From: Spirometra erinaceieuropaei
Lineage: Eukaryota; Platyhelminthes; Cestoda; Diphyllobothriidea; Diphyllobothriidae
Assembly: GCA_902702965.1 (NCBI GenBank)
Contig: CACRXP010000965.1
Coordinates: 44,248 to 108,247, forward strand
DNA: 64,000 nucleotides
Direction of reading: 5' to 3'
In this document: positions 12,701 to 21,336 of the stretch, one piece after another
Position numbering within the stretch: the first letter of the stretch is position 1
Layout: each line of letters opens with the position of its first letter
Notes under the pieces: generated by a model
Told to the model about the DNA's origin: nothing
Databases searched by the model: none
Seen by the model: the letters and a program-made list of their open reading frames with translations, nothing else
Translations under genes and position numbers: made by a program

Positions 12701-13406
12701 AATACTTCGCTTTCTTTGATGCACGTAGTTAAACCGTCTGCCAAAACAGCTGCGTCAAATATCGCCCAAGAATTTCTTGTGTACTTAGTCAATACAATGG
12801 TAATTTTAGTAAAAAAAGGGGGGGCGCTTGCTTTTCGTTTTCGGAAATTTCTTTTTATTTTGCGCCAGAAGCGTAACACGCAGACAGAAGGGCGAATAAC
12901 ATACCTGAAGGCCCTTAAGACCCACGCACTGACACTGGTCGGGCGTGCATATTCGTTGGCAGCGGAAGGGGTCTGCGGCGTTCTGCTAAAAAAGTTCAAA
13001 AGAACGATTAGTCGGGCCTGGTTTACGTCGACAGAAAAACCCCAGACCTTGCTACTTAATGACAGTTATAGTATTCACTTTCTGGAAGCAATGCCCTGTG
13101 TTTATTTCTAGGGATAATAAATTTTTAGCAAGGGAAAAGCCCATTTCATAAGAGATTTAACATGCGTATTTGTCCGTTGTCTTCTCTACTTGCGTACTTG
13201 TCGATTTTTTAACTCGAATCTCGTCTCGATTGACAATGGGAAATATTGCCTTTTTAGCATAAAATCTGATTGCTTTTGAAGGCCTTATATATCTGCTCCA
13301 CGACCAGTTAGTACAATGTCTCGTAAAAATACCAAATTAGAAAGTGCAAACTTACCGCTGCTGCACCTTCGATAAATAGCATGGTAGCTATTAGTAAAAT
13401 GCCCAT
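736..13406 (-). CDS. Type IV-like collagen alpha chain, 5' part of gene (five exons, continues off left edge)
   Basis: Five minus-strand exons (13406-13356, 12985-12905, 11268-11134, 1660-1616, 798-736) join in phase 0 to give a signal peptide, a four-cysteine segment and 27 uninterrupted Gly-X-Y triplets apart from the exon 2 lead-in. Every internal boundary has an AG acceptor and a GTAAGT, GTATGT or GTGAGT donor, and the collagen exons are multiples of 9 nt beginning with Gly, as in animal collagen genes. The N-terminal CxxxCxxxxCxCxG pattern followed directly by Gly-X-Y resembles the 7S domain of basement-membrane collagen IV, which crosslinks four protomers; in flatworms this collagen underlies tegument, muscle and gut. 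The product would be secreted to the extracellular matrix. Introns are about 0.37, 1.6, 9.5 and 0.8 kb, the third loaded with transposons. Extra exons inside it cannot be excluded, because phase 0 with Gly first would hide a skipped exon. The NC1 domain lies outside the window. Confidence 0.85.
1616..1660 (-). CDS. Collagen gene exon 4: five Gly-X-Y triplets (45 nt)
   Basis: A 45-nt exon, the classic collagen unit size, encodes GVQ GSP GYP GVH GFM. It is bounded by CTTTCCTTTCAG upstream and GTGAGTAAT downstream. The PLE insertion that starts near 1880 lies in the intron just upstream of it on the minus strand. Confidence 0.9.
1880..3775 (+). mobile_element. Penelope-like element copy 1, decayed (RT plus GIY-YIG endonuclease)
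   Basis: From about 1943 the reading frame shows the PLE reverse-transcriptase N-terminal block (ADKGYATTIL), then CGLPKLHKTDIPLRPMVS, motif A (MVLFDVV...FTSIP, near 2417) and an intact catalytic RYVDD at about 2701-2715. Motif B (KGA-MG-SP-ISG) is damaged near 2590. A GIY-YIG-type endonuclease follows (GVVSKIPCSSCDAVYFGQPG at about 3282-3345), then the CHC-rich tail (REFLETMHSGEAYTNRHIDL). Stops at about 2363 and 2535 and several frame changes make it inactive. It shares its 3' tail with copy 2, which follows directly head-to-tail. PLE proteins copy element RNA at nicked targets. It sits in the large collagen intron, in antisense orientation to that gene. Confidence 0.85.
3675..3721 (+). ncRNA. 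Hammerhead ribozyme-like fold in PLE copy 1 tail (decayed)
   Basis: The core CTGAAGA fits CUGANGA. It is followed by one extra C, a weak stem II capped by GGAG, then GAAAC. Stem I is reduced to TGT/ACA around the core. It aligns position by position with the better-preserved folds at 4645 and 50646. Confidence 0.45.
3776..4745 (+). mobile_element. Penelope-like element copy 2, 5'-truncated, tandem to copy 1
   Basis: The copy begins abruptly inside the RT thumb (LQTSVYRKEEYSEVILHFES at 3790-3850) right after the tail of copy 1. It continues through CMKHEFEQNG and a well-kept GIY-YIG domain at about 4197-4330 (GVVYKIPCSSC, AVYCGQTGRSASTRIHEHQ), then GREFLEAMHSGEACINRRIDL. Frame changes occur near 3890, 4137 and 4416. 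The 3' end has AATAAA-like signals and stops in a (TA)n run at 4731-4749. Head-to-tail partial copies are typical of PLE insertions. Confidence 0.85.
4645..4686 (+). ncRNA. Hammerhead ribozyme-like fold in PLE copy 2 tail
   Basis: CTGACGA is followed by C, then stem II GAGCTGG with loop GGAA and partner TCAGACTC (one bulged A), then GAAAATTT. Stem I is three pairs, AGT before the core with ACT after it. The short AATT after GAA can only form stem III between two copies, as in dimeric PLE hammerheads. Confidence 0.55.
4791..4918. repeat. Long inverted repeat (hairpin, arms about 53 bp)
   Basis: The arm 4791-4843 is complementary, with few differences, to 4865-4918; the innermost 13 bp (CATGGACCACAC and its complement) match perfectly. 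The 21-nt loop contains CGAAACGCCAGC on the minus strand. It lies just beyond the PLE copy 2 end and belongs to no family I recognise. Confidence 0.8.
5560..6790 (+). repeat. GC-rich dispersed repeat region, at least two units
   Basis: Units near 5740-5900 and 6590-6770 share the string GAGAGTGCGGTAGAT or close variants, then GCGCAAGTCTAC and CACTATAAACTA, and end CACGGTGGACAT-like. The same unit recurs at 10.6, 12.4 and 38.7 kb, and inverted at 40.2 and 42.5 kb. ORFs here (for example 5940-6356 minus) match no family I know and are probably chance products of high GC. Confidence 0.6.
7464..8456 (-). mobile_element. ~990-bp palindromic MITE, copy A
   Basis: The left end TA|CAGTAGTTGGGTTAACTC and right end GTTAGCCCACCTAC are inverted versions of each other, and the arms stay complementary for roughly 370 bp. 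The unpaired centre is in the reverse orientation compared with the copies at 23.4, 32.2 and 52.2 kb. There is no transposase ORF, and the TA flank is present only on the left. It lies in the collagen gene's third intron. Confidence 0.8.
8457..9420. other. Collagen intron, nothing recognised
   Basis: AT-rich, no repeat family member identified; the same holds for 9821-10589. Confidence 0.45.
9421..9820. repeat. Inverted pair of tRNA-like sequences with ~190-bp spacer (copy T1)
   Basis: A tRNA-like unit on the minus strand (9434-9517) faces away from one on the plus strand (9711-9789). Each has an A box like TAGCTCAGTTGG and a B box like GGTTCGAATCC, a T-arm GTGGG/CCCAC and a long variable region as in class II tRNAs. 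The predicted anticodon loop GTACTAA is odd. The spacer begins and ends with CCGGACGACG and its complement. Repeat status, mispairing in the plus B box and multiple copies argue against functional tRNA genes. Confidence 0.75.
10590..10765 (+). repeat. Unit of the GC-rich dispersed repeat
   Basis: GAGAGAGTGCGGTAGATGC, then CGCAAGTCT, CACTATAAACTAA and CTGTGGAGCACACGGTGGAC match the units at 6.6 and 38.7 kb. Confidence 0.65.
11134..11268 (-). CDS. Collagen gene exon 3: fifteen Gly-X-Y triplets
   Basis: The exon is 135 nt and encodes 15 perfect Gly-X-Y triplets from GLP through GPMGPPGEAGPV to GRKGEP. The acceptor is CTCTTTTAAAG before GGT, and the donor is GTAAGTGAC after CCT. Local GC content is far above the flanking introns, and third positions are GC-rich. 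It is the clearest coding sequence in the window. Confidence 0.95.
11269..12424. other. Collagen intron, nothing recognised
   Basis: There are no Gly-X-Y runs or repeat family members between exons 3 and 2 apart from the dispersed repeat unit at 12425. Confidence 0.45.
12425..12590 (+). repeat. Diverged unit of the GC-rich dispersed repeat
   Basis: GTAGATGCGGCGCA and GTGGAGTTTACGGTGGACAT are recognisable, but the CACTATAAACTA part is deleted. It lies in the intron between collagen exons 2 and 3. Confidence 0.5.
12905..12985 (-). CDS. Collagen gene exon 2: 7S-like cysteine cluster and first Gly-X-Y
   Basis: This 81-nt exon contains the run CQRICTPDQCQCVGLKG, four cysteines spaced C-x3-C-x4-C-x-C-x-G leading into the first Gly-X-Y triplets. 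Vertebrate collagen IV chains have a similar C-x4-C-x2-C-x-C-x-G-V-K-G stretch at the start of the 7S domain. The acceptor has a poly-T tract ending TTTTTTAGCAG, a tandem NAGNAG site, so the first Gln may or may not be included. The donor is GTATGT. It ends in phase 0 with Gly-Leu-Gln. Confidence 0.85.
13356..13406 (-). CDS. Collagen gene exon 1: start codon and signal peptide
   Basis: The exon encodes MGILLIATMLFIEGAAA, 17 residues with a hydrophobic core (ILLIATMLFI) and an Ala-rich end suited to signal peptidase. The GCG codon runs straight into GTAAGTTTG, a near-ideal donor. I take the ATG at 13406 as the start because it is the only Met placed just before the hydrophobic stretch. The sequence before it is 5' UTR; no TATA box stands out. 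Phase 0 matches the next exon. Confidence 0.8.
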
Positions 13407-13862
13407 CCGGACTGGGTCTCTGAGAGTAAACCTTTGGATTGAAAGTAAATAAAAACAAGTCAATTTTCATTATTCTGCAAAATGCCTTAAATTCTTCCGC
13501 GGAAATAATGCTGTTTTACAGCTGTCAGCCTGAGGCCCACCGTCGAAGACATGTTTAGGAAGAAAACGATCTCAATAATGGTCAGCCATTTTTGAAACAC
13601 CATCCCATTTTATGAAGACATTCTCATATTCTTACAAAAACAAAACTTATTAGACGGCTGTTATAACACTGTAAACAATCAACACTGCCCGAACTGGCTG
13701 GGGTTAGTTTCTAAATGTTTTGCATATCAATACATTACAGATAAAACCTACCATACGCGATTGCTTCTAGTCAGCTGAACATACGGTGAAGAAAGTTCAA
13801 CAGGGACCCAAACGTCATGAAGACAGACGTAGATCATAGATTGTTTGGCCGAGTTTGAGCAA

Positions 13863-14355
13863 TTCATATTGACCCAAATGTGAATTACTCGGCGCCTTGG
13901 TGGGATTTGAACTCACGCAGTAAAGGGAAGGCTTGAGTACAGCCAGCGCTCTAACCACTTCAGCTACGAGGCCCCGCCGGACGACCCGAGATTAATCACA
14001 TTTGGATCAAGTTACCCGCTCTACCTACTGCAACGTCTGGAATCTGGTCAATATGAATTATTCAAAATCTGCCAAAACATTTATGAATTACGTTAGCCTG
14101 GTATTCATCTGGTGGATTCTAGGTGAATTACTTAGGAAATCCTGCTGGGGCAGTCAACTTACTGTATCGGATTTGGTGCATTCGGGCGTTGCAGTAGGTT
14201 GGGCGGGTAACTTGACCCAAATGTGATTAAACTAGCGTCGTCCGGTGGAACCTCGTAGCTCAGATGGTTAGAGAGTTAGTTGTACTAAAGCCTTACCTTG
14301 CTGTCGTGGGTTAGAATCCCACCGAGGAGACGAGTTTCTCACAGTTGGGTCAATA
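13863..14355. repeat. Inverted pair of tRNA-like sequences (copy T2, longest)
   Basis: A minus-strand tRNA-like unit lies at about 13890-13975 and a plus-strand unit at 14246-14330. The inverted repeat continues inward past the tRNAs: ATTAATCACATTTGG at about 13990 is the complement of CCAAATGTGATTAA at about 14217. The outer ends are ATATTGACCCAA and TTGGGTCAATAT, also inverted. This copy is thus a ~490-bp foldback unit. Confidence 0.75.
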
Positions 14356-14462
14356 TGAGGACGTAGATCAATCATATCTGAGCGGCAGAAACATATCAAC
14401 TTCCAACTGGACTGCTGAAGCAAGCAGGCAGTAAAACAGAATACGGATCTGATATAGGGGCA

Positions 14463-14768
14463 CTCAGCAATCGTTTTTACGGAACTCACTCGTTCCGTTG
14501 TGTTTTACAGGCTCTCTCTCTCTCTCTCGGACCCAACCAGCAGCTGCACAGCGGCACATGACAGATAAGCAGAATGCTATTACTGACAAAGACAAGGGAG
14601 ACTGGGGTGGCCATTTCTGGTTTATCAGCTGTCGTCTGCCACTCATACCCAACCTCTAAATGTGCGACACCCGGGGCACGATCCCACGACCTGTTGGTTA
14701 GAAGTTCAACGTCTTAACCATTGAGCCACGGGCTCGTTGTCTTGTCAGCTGCAATCGGGAGTATACAA
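14463..14768 (-). mobile_element. tRNA-derived SINE, near full length
   Basis: On the minus strand it starts with a tRNA-like head (A box TGGCTCAATGGTTAAGACG, diverged B box GTGGGATCGTGCC at about 14740-14665). It continues through the conserved body (CAGTCTCCCTTGTCTTTGTC) and ends GATTGCTGAGTGCCCC. A (CT)n run marks the body at 14513-14529. The start of a second unit (GTAGAGGTGCGTTCACCGAT) abuts it at 14770. Confidence 0.7.
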
Positions 14769-15030
14769 TGGTAGAGGTGCGTTCACCGATCGTGCCAAAC
14801 CGTACTTATTATAGGTCTGCACAAGCTCTTGGCTGATGGATGAGAGGGAAATATGCACACTTATTTTATAAATCAATTTCGGAACTTGCATTTAATTGGT
14901 TGTGATATAAAAGAATCTCATTTTACTTAGGATATTTGCATCTGTTTTTAAAAATTGCTACATAGCCACCAAACGCATATTATCAGGCAGAATTTGCCTG
15001 GGAACAAATGGTGGAGGCACTTTTCGGCAA

Positions 15031-15167
15031 GATCTTATTTCGTAGCCGTACCTGTTAGGGATTAGGGCCTGAGGTTAGGATTAGCGGTTTGGGGGTTAGG
15101 ATTTGGCATTAGGGGTTGGGGTTAGGCCGGGGCTCGTCTACTTTAGGTACAGCTACCAAATAAGATC
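15031..15167. repeat. Telomere-like tract framed by an inverted repeat
   Basis: An ~88-bp run of degenerate TTAGGG-type repeats (GTTAGGGATTAGGG...GGGGTTAGG) lies between 15031-15054 (GATCTTATTTCGTAGCCGTA) and its near complement at 15144-15167. Other TTAGGG-like stretches in the window lack these arms. Confidence 0.7.
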
Positions 15168-18100
15168 CGACCCACTTTCAAAATCAACGCCTGTCAAAAC
15201 GGCATTAGCTCTCATTATAAGCAACATAAAACTTTATTTGGATTTAAAAACGACTGACTCTTCTTGGTCGGCAGACCCATCCACTGAAAACATACAGTTT
15301 AACGCTTTTTAAACCTTAAGCTTTGGACCAGATACTGATCGACTGATGTTAACCGTGTCACTCCACGTGTTTCGGGCGCAGAATACGTGTGTGAAGATTT
15401 AAAGGCAATGAGTGCCTGTTCAGGGTTTGCTGAATGTCTGCAGTGCCATAAGGTGGACTACCGTCACGACGCACGAAGTTGACGAATAGGAATAATCAAA
15501 ATGTTTTTGCTGGTCGCGATTCATTTTGTCAATCTGATGTGCTTAGCTGACAGGGTAATAAATCAAATGTTGACATATTGCACGGCAGCGTAAAGATGAC
15601 AACGCATTGTGGAATAAAACTAAAAAGACCACTGAAGACTGTTAATGTCTAAAAAATGCGATAAATTAAAAAATTTGATTTTTGATTTGTCGTGAATCTT
15701 CATTGACAGCTCCTTATCTTTTTTGTTAAAGGGTGCCTTTTTGTGTTTATGATGAACTAGGAGAATAAAAAGGGACTAATTCAAATAATACTTTAACTCT
15801 CATGAACGCTTTGCCAAGAAGTAATTTTGTATCATTAAATTTTAAAAAAGTTCAGAAAGTAATTAAGCGGGATACTTTAAGTTTTCCATTTGGAAATGTT
15901 TCTGTTACTGCCAAAGGGCTTTTCTGTCGCACGAGTGATTCAACAGCAAAGTAATACAAGCTCAAATTCTACATCTATCTTTACGAAAAATGTCGGTGAC
16001 TTTGAGCAAATATTAACTTTTGCTAGCGGAATTTCCCCTATAGAATAAAGACAGCAAATAAAAGTCGACTTTAAGCAAATTACTCAAGAGATACCGGGAA
16101 CATCTTAAAGCACAGACTCTTCAACATTATAATATCACTTATCTCCTTAGAAAACATACATGCTGTTTTGAGATAGTAGATCTCTAACGGCGAATTAAAG
16201 AGCGGTCAGTGGAAATGGCCTAATGACTGGAAAAAAATATACTGAGAACACGCGTACCAAAAATCCTGTGTGAATAAAATATGAACCACAAAATTACTTG
16301 AGATGCCTTCAGGCGGAAGCAATTGCCTGTACCACGTGGAAAATCTGCAGTAGCTAGAAATTTGTTTCTATAAAATAATCCTGTGGACGCTGAAGAACCA
16401 TTATCCTAAGTACCCACGTAAACTTCACTGCATAAAGCACAGCACAGTGCATGAGACGCGCCTCTTTTCGCAAATATTTCATGTCTGCATATATTCGTCA
16501 TTTTTAGCGAAAAAAGACGAAAGCCTCATTCAGTTTTTCACCGAGTTTGTGGGTTTGTAATCTTGCAAACTATCCTTTGCCTGGTACTTGCCTGAGTGTG
16601 CGTGGAAGGAACATTTGCAGACAGATTTTTACACACCGAACAAATTGAGAGCTACGCCTGTATACACACCGTGGTTGTGGAAGGGTACGCAGCAGAATGG
16701 ATCTGTTTCTCAGTGGAACATTACTGCTCTGGAAAACAGCGTTTCTCTTAATAATCACATCCTTTGACACTTTTACATTCACTGCTACCTTAATAAAGCG
16801 GATGAAGATGGGGATATGGCTTAAGTTCGCAAAGGGGTTCACTGAATAAACATGTGTTACTTCCGTCAGCATGAAATACCGGAGGCACAGTTTCTCCTAG
16901 CGGCCGACGCCTGTGCGCACTGTTAATTTGAAAAATAAGCTGATGTTTCAAACGTCCACTTTCGGTTTTTTTACCCCTCCCAATTTAATACGTCATCTCT
17001 GCTTGTTTAAAATAACAAAATTTGAATTGGGTTTAAAGGTCTTCGTTACATGCACTGACTAGAGTAAATGGAGTGTCATAACCGCATTTCCGAGTCAAAG
17101 GGCGAGCATTTATCTAAATCACAGAAATTTATGCATGCATTTCTTAAAAATTCCCAAGGCCATATGTCGTCCATTTTCTAACCACCTCGCTTTTCCGCTC
17201 ACAGTATCCCAAACGATGTCCTGGCCTTTATTATAGATCCAAGATGCGATTAATTCTGATTTTACGACCGTAGATTTAAAAAAGAGGGGTTATGTAGAAG
17301 GCAAAATCGGTTTGCGTATTTTTCTCAACTAGAGTTCATTGTGCATTTATCAAAAACTGTCTTTAAAAATCTTGCGTTATATTCATAACAAAATGCAAGG
17401 AGAGCTTTGACCAGCCCAAAGAAGTTCCACATTTCGAAAATTCCAAGAATAATGTCGCTGTTACAAGGCAGTTTTTAGCAGTGGGACTAAACTGATTGGG
17501 CTGAGGCTTCCTCAATACTACCCTGCTTTGAAAGAGCTAGAACTAAGCAGTTTTAAAAATTCGGAGATTTGTTTGAGACAGAAAAAGCTGAAATCCAGCA
17601 TCCATGTTTAGAATGGTAAAACGATTGCATTTGGCAGCACTGAAAACAGGCAGGTCTGAAGGTATAGGGATAAAGAAGCGGGTGGTAAGTATGATCACTA
17701 TGGGTCGTTATCAGTCAGCTGTTTTCTAGCCACATGCTTAGACAGCCCGCGGCTCGGTGGATGCATTCTAAATGCCTATTAGCATGCACGAACGCGACTG
17801 ACAAATCGCCATTTCTGAGGACTAATGGCGGAACGTCTGAATTAAATGTCCATTAGCTTTGGTTAAAATGCCGCGTTATCCAAGTCTGGGATCGGACGCG
17901 GTTGGACGACGTCATCTTGTAAGCAAAGAAACGGCCACACACGTCTCCCATGTCTTTCAACGACGTTAGTCTTAACCAAACTTCTTGGAATTTGCATTTT
18001 TTTCGGTTCAATTGGGCATAAGTGGCGTGTTTTTTAAAAAAAATTTGACCGAAGTCTCCCAATTCCACAAACACTGTATCTATTGGTTTTTCAGAAACCG

Positions 18101-18553
18101 ACTCCTTTGTAAAACTTTTGATTGCAAAATACGTTTTTCTTTGATTATGCTTTCTTTTAATAGTAAAGATATCTCTGGAAGGCTCATTAAGGCAAGTCAA
18201 GATCTCTAGAATTATTGGACTTAATAAAGAGCACTTGGAAGGACTGACGCATGTGACCCCCCCCCCAAACAGGACATGGGAACAGGAAAATAATGCATTA
18301 CGGGTGGATTTATGCAAACATCCCGCGGAATTAGGGTTAGGTTTAAGGCTAGATTTAAATTTACTGGTAGGGTAAGTCAGCATTGAGCCTAGAGTGGAGG
18401 TAGCGGGTAGAGAAACAGCAAAGTTAGGCTTTAGAGCACTGTTGGGGCTTGGATATGGAAATATTTTGTCTATTTCTGGAATCATGCTTAGACCCACCTT
18501 TACTATTTGAGCGGGGCGTACCTATTTCTAAGCCGTGTTCAGGGGACAACATA
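15168..18553. other. No supported gene
   Basis: The stretch is AT-rich with scattered stops. The longest ORF of the window (17853-18497 minus, 214 codons) has no recognisable domain, and its N-terminal third is encoded by a degenerate TTAGGG-like tract (18328-18375), so I treat it as chance. I see no splice-flanked conserved exon here. Confidence 0.5.
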
Positions 18554-19547
18554 GAGTAGGTGGGCTAACTCATGAAATGTCAACCGAAATTCCAAAATGC
18601 GTTTTCGTTCCGAAAGGATTACTTAAGTAGTGTTGTCAAACGAATCGGCAAGAAGTGTAATGTTAAAATAATTTAATTACAGCAGGGTGTCGGTTTTCGA
18701 GAGGATTTCTTTCCAGCTACATGTAAAAACCATACTTGCTAAAAAATCACCACTTAATTAGCATGAATTGTTTTCATAGATTTTCGATGCCCTTAAAGAC
18801 TCAATTATATTTAATGGAAAACATGCGTAAAAAATTCATTTCTTTATACATGCGGTAGAAAATGTCGTCTTCTTTCAATTTCATACTCCAAGGAGGATTA
18901 TAATTCGGTTTTAAAAATGTTTCTAATTGTGAGATTTTTTAATACCGTGAGATGACCGTTCGTAAAACGTCATGTCTCTGTATTTACCAATGTAGCCAGT
19001 TAAGTCCACAATACGGCTTAAATCCATTGCTAAATTTTAGGAACCTCATAAAGTCTCCCTTTAAAACGGTAGAGAAGTGTTCGGCTTTCCGTACATGGAA
19101 AATATACGGTTTGTAGTTTGGAAACCCTGAATGCAACTGTGATGTCAGGTCGGGTTCAAAATTATTCGGGAATTGGAAAACTTTTTAACAACCGAATTAA
19201 GCCCCTCCTTCGAGTATAAAATTGAAAGACAGCATAATTTTCTACCGAACAAGGGAAAGAATGAATATTTTTATGCATGTTTTCCATGAAACATAATTGA
19301 ATTTTCAAGGGCATCGAAAATCAATGAGAAAACTGCATGCTAATTAAGTAGTGATTATATACAGAGTTTAGTTTTCACATGCAGTTAGAAAGAAATACGT
19401 TCGAAAGCCGCCATTTTTAGGTAAGTAAATTATTATAACATTACGCTGCAGACTGATTCGTTTTACAACCCTACTTAATTAATCTTTTCGGAACGAAAAC
19501 TCATTTTGGAATTTCGGTTGACATTTCATGCGTTTGTCCACCTACTG
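18554..19547 (-). mobile_element. ~990-bp palindromic MITE, copy B
   Basis: It starts GAGTAGGTGGGCTAACTCAT and ends GTCCACCTACTG|TA. The arms are inverted copies of each other for ~370 bp (for example GGTTGACATTTCATG at the right end). The centre is in the same orientation as copy A. The left end has lost the first bases of CAGTAGG but keeps a TA. Confidence 0.85.
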
Positions 19548-19785
19548 TAACTCAGCTTCGCCGGTCACTTTACTTAACGATTGCGACGCCTTATTCCTTG
19601 CAGACAAGAACTCGGAGAGCATTCTGCAGTCTTTCTGACATTTGCAGGCCTGTATAATCTAAAATTTAGCCACTTCTGACGGAATACCCCCCCACTTTCA
19701 GCCTCGGACAAAAACCTCCCGCGCTGGAATCCTGCCGATTTGCAGTTTCTTCGGCAGACCACGAAAAAGGTGCCAGTTAAGACCT

Positions 19786-19870
19786 NNNNNNNNNNNNNNN
19801 NNNNNNNNNNNNNNNNNNNNNNNNNNNNNNNNNNNNNNNNNNNNNNNNNNNNNNNNNNNNNNNNNNNNNN
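19786..19870. other. Assembly gap (85 N)
   Basis: The run of N breaks two minus-strand reading frames (20384-19871 and 19785-19574) that could have been one. Neither shows a known motif. Confidence 1.
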
Positions 19871-20542
19871 CACAATCTCCATTGCCGATAAGCTCTGCAC
19901 ACCTTAGCGTTACCTCATGTTCTCGTCTTCGTTCACATTGCTGGAACATAGCGCTGAATGACTGCAGCCCGGGGCGGAAAGCATCGCCATAAGCGGAGTT
20001 ATTTTGCTTGTAGTCAGCAGACCATCCGGTCTCTAGTGCCGCCGGCGACCTTACGTAAACATCTACTAAGAGGCTGAAATCGCGTGCCAGTATACTACCG
20101 AGGCGAGGAATAGAGGGGAGTTCGAAAACATACAGGGAGTGTTTTTTTCGATTAGGAGGGATTACTCCGTAGGGAGTGTAATACTGATTAGTATGCGGCA
20201 TAATTCTATAGTATTTCGGACTCGCCAGAATGTCGGCTTTTGGATACATTTCTTTTCGCACTCCTGCGAAAAATTCACTCGAAAAAACGTAATACATAAG
20301 TAGCATGCATTTTTCATATCGATTTTCGATGGTCTTATATATTAAAATATATTTTATAGACACCATGCATGAGAATATGCTCACTTCTCCTCATTTGGTA
20401 GGCAGTCGCATTGTCTTCACATTTTTTATACGAAGAATGGGGATATTAAGGTTTTCAAGAAGTTTCCTAACTTCCGAATAATTTTTAGCCAGATCATAGG
20501 GTTTGTTAGTGTTTAGCGATTTCAGTCTACAGAGTGTGTACT

Positions 20543-20698
20543 CAGAAGGATATTACCGGCAATGACAAGGGAAACTGGAATTATCATTCTGCGATATCAT
20601 GCGCCGCTGTGCGGCTGCTGGTTGGGCTCGAGAGAGAGTCCATAAGGGAGGAAGGAACGAGTGAGTTCTGTAAGAATGATCGGTGAGCGCCCCCTACC
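20543..20698 (+). mobile_element. 5'-truncated tRNA-derived SINE inside the MITE
   Basis: The SINE body (ATGACAAGGGAAACTGG to GATCGGTGAGCGCCCCCTAC) is flanked by AGAGTGTGTACT (20531-20542) and AGAGTGTATACT (20699-20710), a 12-bp target duplication with one difference. The tRNA head is missing, consistent with 5' truncation during LINE-driven insertion. Confidence 0.8.
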
Positions 20699-20860
20699 AG
20701 AGTGTATACTTTCCGCTTAAGGAAAATTATATGTTCCTTGTTGCCTTTAAAAAGATATCATATGGAGTTCGTAAAACTTTGCAATGGATGCGGACTATGT
20801 TGTACATTTCATGAGGACATTAATAAAATAACATGTAGAGATCGGACGGTTTTATAAATT

Positions 20861-20945
20861 GCCAATAGAAGCGAAAAGCCGAGTCCCAGGAAGTAGTCTT
20901 GAAGAATGAGACACGACGATCCGGCGATCGTGTCTCCTTCTTCAA
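20861..20945. mobile_element. 85-bp hairpin insertion with perfect 13-bp target duplication
   Basis: The direct repeat GGTTTTATAAATT occurs at 20848-20860 and 20946-20958, exactly flanking an 85-bp segment absent from sister MITEs. Its right half folds into a 19-bp stem (CTTGAAGAATGAGACACGA with TCGTGTCTCCTTCTTCAAG, one mismatch) with an 11-nt loop. It encodes nothing. Confidence 0.75.
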
Positions 20946-21336
20946 GGTTTTATAAATTTTATAATACGAGACTTTTTGAAAACCGAAAGATAACCTTTCT
21001 TTGGGTATAAAATATAAAGGAAATGTAAGTTACTATCAAACGATTAAAATAAAGCATATTTTATGCCCGTTTACTAAAAAAATATATTTAAATATATAAG
21101 ACCATCAAAAATCCGTATGAAAATACATGCTATTTAAGCAATCAATTTTCACCGAGTGGGGTTTCTGCAGGAGGGCTAAAAGAAGTGCATTCAAAATTCG
21201 ACATCCTGGCGAGTCCAAAATACTATAGGATTATGCCGCATATTAATCAGTTTTACAATTCCGCCCAAGTAATCCTTCTTATAGAAAACGCATTTCAGAA
21301 TCTCGGCCGACATTTCATTAGATCGGTCACTCTCTG

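Larger units (their letters stand above)
20135..21336 (+). mobile_element. Palindromic MITE, second subfamily, copy I, carrying two insertions
   Basis: The right end GATCGGTCACTCTCTG|TA and the mirrored left arm (ACTGATTAGTATGCGGCATA near 20190) define it; the extreme left end is lost. Its centre matches copies at 37.0 and 58.0 kb (GCAATGGATGCGGACTATG at 20780). It is longer than its relatives because a SINE piece sits at 20543-20698 and a small hairpin element at 20861-20945. Confidence 0.8.

Noticed and set aside
12671..13111. 146-codon plus-strand ORF
   Set aside because: Antisense to the collagen 7S-like exon, whose splice sites and cysteine pattern are far more convincing.
17853..18497. 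214-codon ORF, longest in the window
   Set aside because: No domain, no splice context, and part of it is encoded by a degenerate telomere-like tract; probably chance.
19574..20384. Possible protein-coding frame spanning the N gap
   Set aside because: Part of it is MITE arm sequence, the rest has no recognisable motif, and the gap prevents a decision.
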